DNA from: Pseudoxanthomonas sp. GM95
Lineage (GTDB): Bacteria > Pseudomonadota > Gammaproteobacteria > Xanthomonadales > Xanthomonadaceae
Assembly (NCBI RefSeq): GCF_900109775.1
Contig: NZ_FOAX01000002.1
Span: 744,001 to 808,000, forward strand
DNA length: 64,000 nucleotides
Direction of reading: 5' to 3'
The translations under genes and the position numbers were made by a program. Below, piece by piece: positions 27,772-37,472 of this stretch. Numbering within the stretch: position 1 is the first letter of the stretch; each line of letters opens with the position of its first letter. The notes under the pieces are model-generated. The model searched no databases and was not told the origin of the DNA. It worked only from the letters and a program-made list of their open reading frames with translations.

Positions 27772-29597
27772 ACCGCGGCGGCTGGCAGTGGTTCATCACC
27801 GCGCTGAAGGAATTCCATTTCCTGCGGCCGTGGTGGCTGTTGGCGTTGCTCGCGCTGCCGCTGCTGTGGTGGCTGTGGAAGTTGAACGAGCGCCGTTCCA
27901 ACGCCTGGCGCGGCCTGGTCGATGCGCACCTGCTGGCGCATCTGCAGGTCGGCGGCGGGCGCCGCCAGACGCTGACCCTGCTGGGCGCGTTGCTGGCCTG
28001 GGTGATCGGCGCGGTGGCGCTGGCCGGACCGACCTGGCGCCAGGAAGAACAGCCGCTGTGGCAGACCCGCGCGCCGCTGGTCATCGCGCTGGACCTGTCC
28101 GATTCCATCAATGCCAACGACCTGCCACCGTCGCGCCTGCTGCAGGCGCGGGCCAAGGTGGCGGCGTTGCTGCGCGAGCGCGCCGGCGGCCAGGTCGGGC
28201 TGGTGACCTATGCCGGCGAGGCGTTCACCGTCGCGCCGCTGACCGATGATGCGGCCAACGTGGCGCTGTTCCTGGACGCGCTGGATCCGTCGATCATGCC
28301 GGTCGCCGGTAGCAATGCCCGCAACGCGATCGCGCTGGCGCAGTCGCTGATGCATCAGGCGGGTTTCGAACAGGGCCAGATCCTGCTGCTGACGGACCAC
28401 GCCGACGAGAACGCCGACAGCGCCGCGCGTCGCGCGTTGGGCGCGGGCTTCAACGTGAGCGTGTTGGGCCTGGGCACGCGTGCCGGGGCCGCGTATCGCG
28501 CCGCCAATGGCGAGATCGGGCGGGCGCAGCTTGAACCTGCTTCGTTGCAGCGCCTGGCCTCGGCCGGCGGCGGTCGCTACCAGCCGCTCAGCGCCGGCGA
28601 TGCCGACCTCAAGGCGCTCGGCGTGCTCGATCCGCAGTCCGAAGATGCACGCGCCCAGCGCGGTGAGAAGGGCACGGCTTGGCGCGATCAGGGCTACTGG
28701 CTGCTGCCGCTGCTGATGTTGCTGTGCCTGTTCGCGTTCCGCCGCGGCGGCATGCTGGCGGCGATCGCGCTGTGCGTGCTGCTGCCGATGGCGCAGCCGG
28801 CCGCCGCCGCCGACTGGTGGACGCGCGCCGACCAGAAGGCCCAGCAGCGCATCGAGCAGGGCGCGCAGGCGTATCGCAAGGGCGATTTCGCTGGCGCGCA
28901 GGTGCAATTCAATGGGCTCAGCAGTGCCGATGGGCTCTACAACCAAGGCAACGCGCTGGCCAAACAAGGGCAGTACGACCAGGCCATCGCCGCCTACGAC
29001 GCGGCCCTGAAGCAGCAGCCGGGGATGGAGGACGCCATCGCCAACCGCGCTGCGGTCGAGGCCGCGCGCAAGCAGCAGCCTCCGCCGGGCGGCGGCGGGC
29101 AGGGCGGTGAGCAAGGCAAGAACGGCCAGGATGCCAAGCAGGGTGGCCAGCAATCGCAGCCGCAGTCCGGCCAGTCGGGCGACAAGTCGCAGGACCAGAA
29201 CAAGGACCAGCAGGCGCCGTCGAAGCAGGACGCGTCGAAAGATCCGGGCAAGTCCGGCCAGGACAATGCCAATCAGGATGCCTCGAAGGGCAAGCCGCAG
29301 GACGGCAAGCCGGACGAAACCAAGTCCGCCGCCGAACAGCAGCAGGAACAGCAGGCCGCCGACGCGGCCCAGCGACAGCGCATGCAGCAGGCGATGCAGC
29401 AGGCGATGCAGCAGGACGGCAAGCCGCAGGATCCGGCCAAGGCCGGGCAGGCGCAGGCTGCGCCGGAAACCGCGGCCGAGCGTGAGCGTCGCCAGGCCAC
29501 CGAGGCTTGGTTGCGGCGCGTGCCGGACGATCCGGGCGGCCTGCTCAAGGCCAAGTTCCAACTCGAATACCAGCGACGCCAGAGGGACGGAGAATGA
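27768..29597 (+). CDS. VWA-TPR membrane protein (BatB/BatC fusion)
   Basis: This 609-residue protein fuses what are often two genes. An N-terminal VWA domain between transmembrane helices has its metal site DLSDS at 109-113. A hydrophobic stretch follows near 310-345, then a tetratricopeptide region (AQAYRKGDFAGAQVQF, LAKQGQYDQAIAAYDAAL). The C-terminal 180 residues are a low-complexity tail rich in Gln, Lys, Gly, Asp and Ala, with repeated QQAMQQAMQQ and SKDPGKSGQDN runs. TPR units suggest a protein-binding surface for the Bat complex. Confidence 0.9.
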   Translation: MNRGGWQWFITALKEFHFLRPWWLLALLALPLLWWLWKLNERRSNAWRGLVDAHLLAHLQVGGGRRQTLTLLGALLAWVIGAVALAGPTWRQEEQPLWQTRAPLVIALDLSDSINANDLPPSRLLQARAKVAALLRERAGGQVGLVTYAGEAFTVAPLTDDAANVALFLDALDPSIMPVAGSNARNAIALAQSLMHQAGFEQGQILLLTDHADENADSAARRALGAGFNVSVLGLGTRAGAAYRAANGEIGRAQLEPASLQRLASAGGGRYQPLSAGDADLKALGVLDPQSEDARAQRGEKGTAWRDQGYWLLPLLMLLCLFAFRRGGMLAAIALCVLLPMAQPAAAADWWTRADQKAQQRIEQGAQAYRKGDFAGAQVQFNGLSSADGLYNQGNALAKQGQYDQAIAAYDAALKQQPGMEDAIANRAAVEAARKQQPPPGGGGQGGEQGKNGQDAKQGGQQSQPQSGQSGDKSQDQNKDQQAPSKQDASKDPGKSGQDNANQDASKGKPQDGKPDETKSAAEQQQEQQAADAAQRQRMQQAMQQAMQQDGKPQDPAKAGQAQAAPETAAERERRQATEAWLRRVPDDPGGLLKAKFQLEYQRRQRDGE

Positions 29598-31360
29598 TGC
29601 GACCGGCCGCTTCCACGCAGGAGCCGCGCACCGTCGCCTGCCTGCGCGCCACCACGACTGCGCTCCTGGCGCTGCTCCTGCTGCTGGCCAGCGCCAGCCC
29701 GGTGCTGGCGGCCACGCGCGCCTGGCTGGATCGCTCGCGCACCGCGATCGGCCAGCCGGTGGTGCTGAGCATCGAGAGCGACCAGGACATCGGCCAGCCG
29801 GACCTGAGCGCGCTGAAGGACGACTTCGACGTCATCGATACCGCGACCAGCCGGCAGATGCAGATGGTCAACGGACGGGTCGACCGCAGCGTGGTCCTGG
29901 CCATCACCCTGCAGCCGCGCCGCACCGGCGAGCTCAGCATCCCGGCGCTGGACATCCAGGGCCAGCGCACGCCGGTGCTGGGCCTGCGCGTGGTCGACGC
30001 CCCGGCCGCGCAGCCGGGCAACAGCAATGCCTACATCGAGACCGATGTCGATGACCTGACGCCGTACGTGCAGCAGACCGTGGGCGTCACGCTGCGGCTG
30101 TTCTACGCGGTGCCGCTGGTCTCCGGGCAGCTGGATATCGATCCGCCGCAGGGCACTTCGCTGCAGCGCGTGGGCGATGACGTGCAGTCCACGCGCGAGG
30201 TCAACGGCCGCCGCTACAGCGTGGTCGAACGACGCTTCCTACTGGTGCCGGATCGCAGTGGCGACCTGGTGCTGCCGGCGGCGCGGTTCAACGGGCGCGC
30301 GGCAGGCGGCGGCGGGTTCTTCGACAGCATGCTGGGCATGGGCCAGCGCAGCGACCTCAACGCCTCCGGCCAGACCCAGACGCTGCATGTATTGGCCCAG
30401 CCGGACAACGCGCCGCAGCCGTGGTTGCCGCTGTCCGACCTGCGCCTGCGCTATGCCAGCGCGCCGCGTGGGCTCAAGGCCGGCCAGGCCAGCAGCTTCG
30501 TGGTCGAGGCCACCGCGCGCGGCGCGACCCGCGCGCAGCTGCCGGACCTGCCGATGCCGACCGTGGACGGCGCGCAGGTGTTCGCCGAGCCGCCGCAGTA
30601 CACCGAGAGCTTCGACGGCGCCACGCCGGTGGTGAAGGTTACGCGCCAGTACTCGCTGGTGCCCAGCGGCGCCGGCGCGCTGAGCCTGCCGGGTTTGAAG
30701 ATGGACTGGTGGGACGTCAAGGCCGACCAGCAGCGCACCGCCGCGCTGCCGGACATGTCGCTGGAGGTCGCCGCGGGCTCGGGCAACTTCGCCAATGCGA
30801 CCCTGCCCGAACCGGCACCGGCGAATGCGCCTCAAACCGATCCTTCCGCTGCACCCGCCGATACCTCAGTCGCGGCCTCGGGCGAAAGCACCGGTGGCGG
30901 CCTGCGCGATCCGCGCCTGTGGATGCTCATCGCGCTGGCCTTCGCACTGCTGTGGGTGCTGACCCTGGGCTGGTTCTATCTGCGTCCCCGTGCGGCGGCT
31001 TCGCGTGCGCCGGTGCGGATCGCGCCCGGCCTGCCCGAAGCGCCCGGCGTGCGTGCCCGTCACGGCTTGCCTGATCTGCGTCGCGCGCTCGATACCGGCA
31101 CGCTGGATGACGTGGGCCAGATCCTGGTCGGCATGGCGCCGCCGCCTGCACGCGACCTGGATGCGGTGATGGGCCAGCTTGCCGATCCCGCGCAGCGTCG
31201 CGCGGTCGAGGCCCTACGCCGCGCGCGTTGGGCCGAGGGCGATGGCGCGCAGGCCCGCACGCTGTTGCGCGAGGCGTTCGCCACCGGTCCGACCTGGATC
31301 GGCGCGCGCGCGAGCTCGACACAGGACACGAGCCTGCCGCCGCTCTATCCCGAGCGCTGA
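29594..31360 (+). CDS. BatD-like protein
   Basis: This 588-residue protein has a signal peptide (LLALLLLLASASPVLA). A large beta-rich periplasmic part follows, with the BatD start TRAWLDRSRTAIGQPVVL. One C-terminal transmembrane helix lies at about 440-462, then a cytoplasmic helical tail. BatD is the usual last member of Bat operons. It overlaps the previous gene by four bases and is followed by about 170 bases without a clear terminator. Confidence 0.88.
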   Translation: MMRPAASTQEPRTVACLRATTTALLALLLLLASASPVLAATRAWLDRSRTAIGQPVVLSIESDQDIGQPDLSALKDDFDVIDTATSRQMQMVNGRVDRSVVLAITLQPRRTGELSIPALDIQGQRTPVLGLRVVDAPAAQPGNSNAYIETDVDDLTPYVQQTVGVTLRLFYAVPLVSGQLDIDPPQGTSLQRVGDDVQSTREVNGRRYSVVERRFLLVPDRSGDLVLPAARFNGRAAGGGGFFDSMLGMGQRSDLNASGQTQTLHVLAQPDNAPQPWLPLSDLRLRYASAPRGLKAGQASSFVVEATARGATRAQLPDLPMPTVDGAQVFAEPPQYTESFDGATPVVKVTRQYSLVPSGAGALSLPGLKMDWWDVKADQQRTAALPDMSLEVAAGSGNFANATLPEPAPANAPQTDPSAAPADTSVAASGESTGGGLRDPRLWMLIALAFALLWVLTLGWFYLRPRAAASRAPVRIAPGLPEAPGVRARHGLPDLRRALDTGTLDDVGQILVGMAPPPARDLDAVMGQLADPAQRRAVEALRRARWAEGDGAQARTLLREAFATGPTWIGARASSTQDTSLPPLYPER

Positions 31361-31531
31361 TCCGCCCGCGCGGCGTCGGTGCATCGACGACGCGCCGCGA
31401 CATCGCCTCGTGCGTTTCTGTCGAATTTGTCAGGAAATTCCCGCCATCTTCGCCCTGTCTGCAGGGTTCGGGCAGGCCTGTCGTCTTTGCTAAGCTCCCG
31501 TGATCTTCTTCGCACGCACAGGAACTCACGC

Positions 31532-32836
31532 ATGACCGACGCACCTTCCGGCAAGTCCAAGCTGCCCTTGCATTGGAAGATGGTGATCGGATTCATGGCC
31601 GGCCTGGTGCTGGGCCTGATCGTGCACAGCACCGTGGGTGCCGACGCGGGTTGGGTGAAGACGCTCACCGGCATCACCCAGCCGGCCGGCAACATCTTCC
31701 TGCGCCTGATCTTCATGCTGGTGCTGCCGCTGCTGTTCTCCGCGCTGGTGGTGGGCATCTCGGAAATGGGCGACGTGCGTTCGCTCGGCCGCATCGGCTG
31801 GAAGACGCTGGGCTACACCATCCTGGCCTCGGGCATCGCCGTGGTCCTGGGCCTGGTGCTGGTCAATGTGCTGAAGCCGGGCACCGGCACCGATCCGGCC
31901 ACCGCGCAGCAGATGCTGGCCGCTGGCGCCGATCGCGCCCAGGCCATCATCAGCAAGGGCAAGGACGCGCCGGGCGGCGCTGACATGCTGCTCTCCATCG
32001 TGCCGTCGAATGTGGTCAGCGCCGCGGCCGACGACCAGATCATGGGCGTAATGTTCTTCGCCCTGATGGTCGGCGTGGGCGTGGTCCTGACCCGCACCGA
32101 GAAAACCGCCGTGTTCCGCAACGCAGTCGAAGGCCTGTTCGAGATCTCGATGACGCTGATCACCCTGGTGATCCGCCTGGCGCCGTACGCGGTGTTCTGC
32201 TTCATGTTCAACCTGGCCGCGCTGTTCGGCTGGGACCTGCTGCTCAAGCTCGGCGCCTACGTGGGCGTGGTGGTGCTGGCGCTGGCGATCCACATGTTCG
32301 TGGTCTATTCGGCGCTGCTGAAGTGGGCCGGCTGGTCGCCGGTGAAGTGGTTCGGCGCGGTCCGTGAGGTGATGGTGCTGTCCTTCTCCACCGCCTCGTC
32401 CAACGCGACCCTGCCGACCTCGCTGCGCGTGGCCGAGGAGAACCTGCACCTGCCGCGCAAGGTCTCGCGTTTCGTGCTGACCGTGGGCGCCACCGCCAAC
32501 CAGAACGGCACGGCCTTGTTCGAAGGCGTAACGGTGCTGTTCCTGGCGCAGTTCTTCGGCGTGGAGCTGTCCATCACCCAGCAGCTGACGGTGATGTTCG
32601 TCTGCATCCTGGGCGGTATCGGCACCGCCGGCGTGCCGGCCGGCTCGCTGCCGGTGGTGGCGCTGATCTGCGGCATGGTCGGGGTGCCGCCGGAAGGCAT
32701 CGGCATCATCCTGGGCGTGGACCGTTTCCTGGACATGTGTCGCACCACGCTCAACACCACCGGCGACCTGGTCCTGTCCACGCTGGTGTCCAAGGGCGAG
32801 AAGGACGAGCCGGATCCGGACGTCGTCACGGCCTGA
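31532..32836 (+). CDS. dicarboxylate/amino acid:cation symporter (DAACS family)
   Basis: This 434-residue inner-membrane transporter belongs to the GltP/DctA family. It has eight transmembrane helices and the two hairpin loops. The first hairpin has STASSNATLP (serine-rich tip). The substrate- and sodium-site motif is GATANQNGTALFEG, where most relatives have a GATINMDGTA-like version, and the eighth helix has GVDRFLDMCRTTLN. The changed residues in the binding motif make the substrate uncertain (glutamate, aspartate, succinate or a related compound). It starts after AGGA with a nine-base spacer. Confidence 0.9.
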   Translation: MTDAPSGKSKLPLHWKMVIGFMAGLVLGLIVHSTVGADAGWVKTLTGITQPAGNIFLRLIFMLVLPLLFSALVVGISEMGDVRSLGRIGWKTLGYTILASGIAVVLGLVLVNVLKPGTGTDPATAQQMLAAGADRAQAIISKGKDAPGGADMLLSIVPSNVVSAAADDQIMGVMFFALMVGVGVVLTRTEKTAVFRNAVEGLFEISMTLITLVIRLAPYAVFCFMFNLAALFGWDLLLKLGAYVGVVVLALAIHMFVVYSALLKWAGWSPVKWFGAVREVMVLSFSTASSNATLPTSLRVAEENLHLPRKVSRFVLTVGATANQNGTALFEGVTVLFLAQFFGVELSITQQLTVMFVCILGGIGTAGVPAGSLPVVALICGMVGVPPEGIGIILGVDRFLDMCRTTLNTTGDLVLSTLVSKGEKDEPDPDVVTA

Positions 32837-32944
32837 TCCGTCCCGCGGAGCGGGGCATCGCGGGCAGTTCATGTGACCGGAACGGCCGGGGATGGGACAA
32901 TAGGGATTCCCGGCGCGCCACGCGCCTCTTTCCCAGTCCCTGAC

Positions 32945-34954
32945 ATGTCCGCTCCGACCCGCCGTCAGCTCGCCAACGCCATCCGTTTCCTCGCCGCCGA
33001 TGCGGTGCAGGCCGCCAATTCCGGCCATCCGGGCATGCCCATGGGCATGGCCGATATCGCCGAAGTGCTGTGGAACGACTACCTCCGGCACAACCCCAAC
33101 AATCCGAAGTGGTTCAACCGCGACCGCTTCGTGCTGTCCAACGGCCACGGCTCGATGCTGCAGTACGCGCTGCTGCACCTGTCCGGCTACGAGCTGCCGA
33201 TCGAAGAGCTGAAGAACTTCCGCCAGCTCCACTCCAAGACCCCGGGCCATCCGGAGAGCCACATCACTCCCGGCGTGGAGACCACGACCGGTCCGCTGGG
33301 CCAGGGCTTTGCCAATGCCGTGGGCTTTGCGCTCGGCGAGAAGCTGCTGGCGCAGCGCTACAACAAGCCCGAGCTGCAAGTCGTCGATCACCGTACCTGG
33401 GTGTTCATGGGCGACGGCTGCATGATGGAAGGCATCTCGCACGAAGCCGCTTCGCTGGCCGGCACGCTGGGCCTGGGCAAGCTGGTCGCGTTCTGGGACG
33501 ACAACAACATTTCCATCGACGGCGAGACCGAAGGCTGGTTCACCGACGACACGCCGGCGCGCTTTGCCGCCTACGGCTGGCACACCATCGGTCCGATTGA
33601 CGGCCACGATCCGGAGGCCATCAAGGCTGCCATCGACGAGGCGCTGGAGATCACCGACAAGCCGACCCTGATCGCGTGCAAGACCAAGATCGGCTTCGGT
33701 TCGCCGAACAAGGAAGGCAAGGAATCCAGCCACGGCTCGGCGCTGGGCAAGGACGAAGTGGAAGCGACCCGCAAGGCGCTGGACTGGCCGTACCCGGCGT
33801 TCGAGATTCCCGAGGAGATCTACGCCGGCTGGCGCGCCAACGGCACCGGCAGCTTCCGCCAGGGCGAGTGGGAACAGCTGTTCGACAAGTACGCCAAGCA
33901 GTTCCCGGCTGAAGCGGCCGAGCTGGCGCGTCGCTCGCACGCGCAGCTGCCGGACGACTTCCTGGCCAAGGCCGATGAATACGTCGCCAAGATCCAGGCT
34001 GAAAGCCCCAACATCGCCTCGCGCAAGGCCTCGCAGAACGCGATCGAAACCTTCACCGCGCTGCTGCCGGAAATCGTCGGCGGCTCGGCCGACCTGGCGC
34101 CGTCCAACCTGACCCTGTGGAAGAACGCCAAGACCGCGGTCGGTGACGATCCGGGCGCCAACTACGTGCACTACGGCGTGCGCGAGTTCGCGATGTCGGC
34201 CATCGCCAACGGCCTGGCGCTGCATGGCGGCTTCATCCCGTTCGACGCGACCTTCCTGACCTTCAGCGACTACGCGCGCAACGCGCTGCGCATGAGCGCG
34301 CTGATGCAGGCGCATGCCATCCACGTGTACACGCACGACTCGATCGGCCTGGGCGAAGACGGCCCGACCCACCAGCCGGTCGAGCACATGGCGACCCTGC
34401 GCCTGATCCCGCACAACGATGTGTGGCGTCCGTGCGATGCGACCGAATCGGCCGCTAGCTGGAAGGCGGCGATCGCTCGCCAGGACGGCCCGAGCTGCCT
34501 GGTCTTCAGTCGCCAGAACCTCAAGCCCCAGCCGCGCGGCAAGGCCGAGATCGAAGGCATTTATCGCGGCGGCTATGTGTTGGCTGAAGCCGATGGTGGT
34601 ATGCCCAAGCTGATCCTGATCGCCACCGGTTCGGAAGTGGGCATCGCATCCGAAGCGCGCGAGAAGCTGCAGGTCGCCGGCATCCCGACCCGCCTGGTGT
34701 CGATGCCGAGCACTAACGTGTTCGACCGCCAGGACCTGGCCTATCGCGAATCGGTGCTGCCGCGCTCGATCCGCGCCCGCGTGGCGGTGGAGGCCGGTTC
34801 GGCCGACTTCTGGTTCAAGTACGTCGGCCTGGATGGCGCCATCGTCGGCATGACCACCTTCGGTGAGTCGGCCCCGGCGGAGAAGCTGTTCCCGTTCTTC
34901 GGGTTCACGGTGGATCACGTGGTGGAAGCGGCGCAGGGTGTGATCGAGGGGTAA
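32945..34954 (+). CDS. tkt: transketolase
   Basis: This 669-residue thiamine-diphosphate enzyme of the pentose phosphate pathway shuttles two-carbon units between sugar phosphates. The N-terminal motifs are [10 protein letters not shown] and [12 protein letters not shown]. The ThDP motif is [13 protein letters not shown] with the metal ligands downstream ([10 protein letters not shown]). The pyrimidine-domain motif is [17 protein letters not shown]. Length is normal. It has its own strong terminator. Confidence 0.97.
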   Translation: MSAPTRRQLANAIRFLAADAVQAANSGHPGMPMGMADIAEVLWNDYLRHNPNNPKWFNRDRFVLSNGHGSMLQYALLHLSGYELPIEELKNFRQLHSKTPGHPESHITPGVETTTGPLGQGFANAVGFALGEKLLAQRYNKPELQVVDHRTWVFMGDGCMMEGISHEAASLAGTLGLGKLVAFWDDNNISIDGETEGWFTDDTPARFAAYGWHTIGPIDGHDPEAIKAAIDEALEITDKPTLIACKTKIGFGSPNKEGKESSHGSALGKDEVEATRKALDWPYPAFEIPEEIYAGWRANGTGSFRQGEWEQLFDKYAKQFPAEAAELARRSHAQLPDDFLAKADEYVAKIQAESPNIASRKASQNAIETFTALLPEIVGGSADLAPSNLTLWKNAKTAVGDDPGANYVHYGVREFAMSAIANGLALHGGFIPFDATFLTFSDYARNALRMSALMQAHAIHVYTHDSIGLGEDGPTHQPVEHMATLRLIPHNDVWRPCDATESAASWKAAIARQDGPSCLVFSRQNLKPQPRGKAEIEGIYRGGYVLAEADGGMPKLILIATGSEVGIASEAREKLQVAGIPTRLVSMPSTNVFDRQDLAYRESVLPRSIRARVAVEAGSADFWFKYVGLDGAIVGMTTFGESAPAEKLFPFFGFTVDHVVEAAQGVIEG

Positions 34955-34977
34955 GCCTTCGGCGTGCTGCTTGATTG

Positions 34978-35005
34978 AAAAGGCCGGGGAGTTCCCCGGC
35001 CTTTT
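34978..35005 (+). terminator. rho-independent terminator after tkt
   Basis: A 13-base perfect stem joins AAAAGGCCGGGGA (34978-34990) and TCCCCGGCCTTTT (34993-35005), followed by TGTTTGTTTG. It lies 23 bases after the tkt stop and directly before the multi-hairpin repeat. Confidence 0.9.
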
Positions 35006-35068
35006 TGTTTGTTTGCTTCTTTGTGTGGTGGTGCTTTCTGCACTGTTGGCCTGAAGCGACAGCAACGG

Positions 35069-35618
35069 TTTTCGTGCAGCTTCGCCGCCCGACCTACTTT
35101 CTTTGCTTGTGCAAAGAAAGCTAGGCAAAGAAGCGCTTTTCCACAGACGCATGTCTGGTCAACACACTCCAGGCGGCACGCCCTCGCTTCGCGAGGGTTC
35201 GCTACGGATCGAGGGATTTTTGGGCGTGACATCCATGTCCCGTCCAAAAACGCGCACCTCCATGTGCGGCCCTGCGGGGTCTTGTCCTCGCCCTTCGCCG
35301 TGCCTCACGGAGGGTTTGAGAGCGCAGGCAAGAGCAACAGCAAAGCAGCCGAGCAAGCTCGGCTGCTTTGGCTTTGGATGTTGTTCTTGACTCCGCTCTT
35401 GATCTTCAGCGCCTTCAAAGCGAGCCGAGCACCGCAGGCGGAAACGGCCGAAGAGGCGCGGGTGTCTGAGCGCAGCGAGTTCCCGCGTCGTGCCGTTTCC
35501 GGCGAGGAGCGCAGGGCACCGCCGCAAAGCGGCAGCGAGTGTCAGGCGCTGGCGGCTTTGCTTCCTTTTGCCAAGACAAAAGGGAGTCGCACCGCGAAGC
35601 GGTGTGAAAGCTCTGCTT
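35069..35618 (+). repeat. multi-hairpin dispersed repeat, copy 1
   Basis: This element of about 550 bases lies between the tkt terminator and the convergent M23 gene. It matches 56818-57407 over its whole length, same orientation. It is a chain of inverted repeats joined by conserved segments. Stems: 35097-35106/35111-35120 (10 bp, loop TTGT); 35181-35187/35191-35197; 35217-35232/35235-35250; 35342-35354/35357-35369 (13 bp); 35521-35525/35529-35533; 35561-35570/35577-35586; 35590-35595/35599-35604. The most conserved linker is around 35401-35450. I see no gene in it: open frames on either strand are not kept between copies. Function unknown; could be a structured RNA, a mobile repeat or a terminator-like spacer. 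Confidence 0.8.
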
Positions 35619-35695
35619 CTCGCTTTAGCGCAAGAAAAACCACTCACGCGTGTCGAGGCGAACGAATGCGCGCAACCAACGCAACCCGCGATGCA

Positions 35696-36469
35696 TCACG
35701 GCACCGCCACCCCATCATGCAGCACCGGATACGGATTCACCGCCGTCCCCTTCCACCACTGCTTCTCCGGCCCCAGCTGGAAGATCGCAAAATGCAGATG
35801 CGGGGCTTCCGCGCTGGCGTTGCCGGTGCTGCCGACGTAGCCGATCACATCGCCGCGCTTGACCGCCTGTTTTTCCTTCAGGCCATCGGCGTAGCGCTGC
35901 AGGTGCGCGTAGTAGTAGGCGAGCTTGCCGGTGGGTTCGAACTGGTAAATCGTCAAGCCGCCGCGCTTGCTGTCGAACAGCTTTTCCACCGTGCCATCGG
36001 CCACCGCCAGCACCGGCGTGCCGGCCGGCGCCATGATGTCGATGGCGTCGTGCACGCGGCCTTCGCTGCGGGCGTCGGTGAAGGTGTCATGCAGGTCCTT
36101 GCGGGTGATGCCTTGCACCGGCAGCAACAAGCCTCCGGGCGTATCGACCTGTGCGGGATCTGCTTCGGGCGTGCGCAGTTGCGGTGTCATCGACGGTGCG
36201 CTGGCGGGCGCGTCGGTGGCATCGCCAGACGGTGCGTCCGGTGAAGCGGGCTGCACCGAAGCCGGCTGCACATCGCCCACCATCTGCAGCGCAGGCGTGG
36301 TCGGCGCGCCTTGCGCCACGGCGGCGTCGACGGCTGCGGCGGCGCTGCCTGGTTGCGAGGTCGGCTGCACGTCGATGCCGACGGCGCGCAGCGCCTGGGT
36401 GCGTTCGACCATGCGCAATCCGACTGCGCCGATCATGATGCCCAGCAACAGCGTCAGCAGGAATTTCAT
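35696..36469 (-). CDS. M23-family peptidoglycan endopeptidase
   Basis: This 257-residue protein has an N-terminal hydrophobic anchor (residues 3-18), a Pro/Ala/Ser-rich linker, and a LytM/M23 domain with the zinc ligands His140 and Asp144 (VHDAIDIMAP) and the HLH motif at 224-226. It should cut peptide cross-bridges in the periplasm. It follows the L,D-transpeptidase gene by four bases and is almost certainly in the same operon. Its 3' end faces the multi-hairpin repeat. Confidence 0.9.
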   Translation of the reverse strand: MKFLLTLLLGIMIGAVGLRMVERTQALRAVGIDVQPTSQPGSAAAAVDAAVAQGAPTTPALQMVGDVQPASVQPASPDAPSGDATDAPASAPSMTPQLRTPEADPAQVDTPGGLLLPVQGITRKDLHDTFTDARSEGRVHDAIDIMAPAGTPVLAVADGTVEKLFDSKRGGLTIYQFEPTGKLAYYYAHLQRYADGLKEKQAVKRGDVIGYVGSTGNASAEAPHLHFAIFQLGPEKQWWKGTAVNPYPVLHDGVAVP

Positions 36470-36473
36470 CGGC

Positions 36474-37472
36474 TTACTCCTGGAAGAGGACCGGCACGGA
36501 GGTGTCCACCGCGTCGGCCACGATCAGCACATCCCAGTTGGTCAGGCGCACGCAGCCGTGGGATTGCGACTTGCCCACGCTGCGCGGTTCAGCCGTGCCA
36601 TGCAGGCCGTAATGTTCCTTGGACAGGTCGATCCAGACACGACCGACCGGATTGTTGGGGCCTGCGGCGATCGTGGCTTTCTTGTCGCCTTTCTTCGCGT
36701 CCCAGAAGAGCTTGGGGTTGTAGTGGAAGGTCGGGTCGCGATACGCGCCGAGGATCTTCCACTCGCCCAGTGGCAACGGATCGTGCTGGCTGCCAGAGGT
36801 CACCGGGAACTGCGCAAGTACCTTGCCCTGCGCGTCCAGCAGCGACAGCGTGGAATCGGATTTGTCGACCACCACCTTGGCTGCCTTGGGCAGCGGCGGC
36901 AGGCCGCCGATGTTGGTCACCTTGATCACGGTGCCGGCTTTAGCCTGGGCGAAATCCACGCCCGGATTGAGCTGCTGCAGGGTCTGCGGATACACATGGA
37001 AGCGCTCGCCCAGCGCCTCGGCGAGCGAGGTATAGCCCAGCGATTTCAGTCCGGCCTGCTTGGCGATGTCCTTGGGAATCTGCACGAACGGACCGGCCAA
37101 GTCTTCGGCGGTCAGCGTGTAGTCGGCGACCACCGCGGTCTGGTCGGCATTGAGCGCCTGCCAGGTGGCGGCATCGGGTTCGCCGGTGACCGGCAGGCCG
37201 TGTGCGGCTTGATAACCACGCAGGGCGCGCTGCTGGTTGGATCCGGGCTGGCCATCGATCTGGCCGGGCGAGAAGCGCGCGCGGTCGAGCAGCACCTGCA
37301 GGCGCAACAGGCCTGACGGACCATCGACGGTGGCGACGTTGTTGGCGGTGGCGGCGTCCAGCGCCGGCGGCGTCGCGGCGGGCATAGCGGCCGGTGTCTG
37401 CGCCGTTGCTAGGCCGGCGGCTGGCAACAACGGGATCAGGAGGGCGAGGGCAAGGGCGTTCAAGCGGGGCAT
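36474..37472 (-). CDS. L,D-transpeptidase with peptidoglycan-binding domain
   Basis: This 332-residue exported protein has a signal peptide (ALALALLIPLLPAAGLATA). A peptidoglycan-binding-type 1 domain covers about 55-110 (QVLLDRARFSPGQIDGQPG, then LRGYQAAHGLPVTG). A LysM-like segment follows (ERFHVYPQTLQQLNPG), then a YkuD catalytic domain with SHGCVRL, catalytic Cys307 and His305. It forms 3-3 cross-links or attaches proteins to peptidoglycan. The start at 37472 gives the signal peptide its usual place; an upstream in-frame ATG at 37511 is possible. It is the first gene of the unit with the M23 endopeptidase. Confidence 0.92.
   Translation of the reverse strand: MPRLNALALALLIPLLPAAGLATAQTPAAMPAATPPALDAATANNVATVDGPSGLLRLQVLLDRARFSPGQIDGQPGSNQQRALRGYQAAHGLPVTGEPDAATWQALNADQTAVVADYTLTAEDLAGPFVQIPKDIAKQAGLKSLGYTSLAEALGERFHVYPQTLQQLNPGVDFAQAKAGTVIKVTNIGGLPPLPKAAKVVVDKSDSTLSLLDAQGKVLAQFPVTSGSQHDPLPLGEWKILGAYRDPTFHYNPKLFWDAKKGDKKATIAAGPNNPVGRVWIDLSKEHYGLHGTAEPRSVGKSQSHGCVRLTNWDVLIVADAVDTSVPVLFQE

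Noticed and set aside
32866-32926. Possible riboswitch or structured leader before tkt
   Set aside because: Only a six-base GGCGCG/CGCGCC hairpin and a weak -10-like GACAAT; no known riboswitch core is recognisable.
31526-35152. Open frame of 1208 codons on the minus strand opposite the symporter and tkt
   Set aside because: Composition is that of an antisense frame in high-GC DNA, and it spans two well-identified genes and a terminator.
35009-36244. 411-codon plus-strand frame starting in the repeat
   Set aside because: It crosses a string of hairpins and then runs opposite the M23 gene; the frame is not kept in the second repeat copy because hairpin lengths differ by non-multiples of three.
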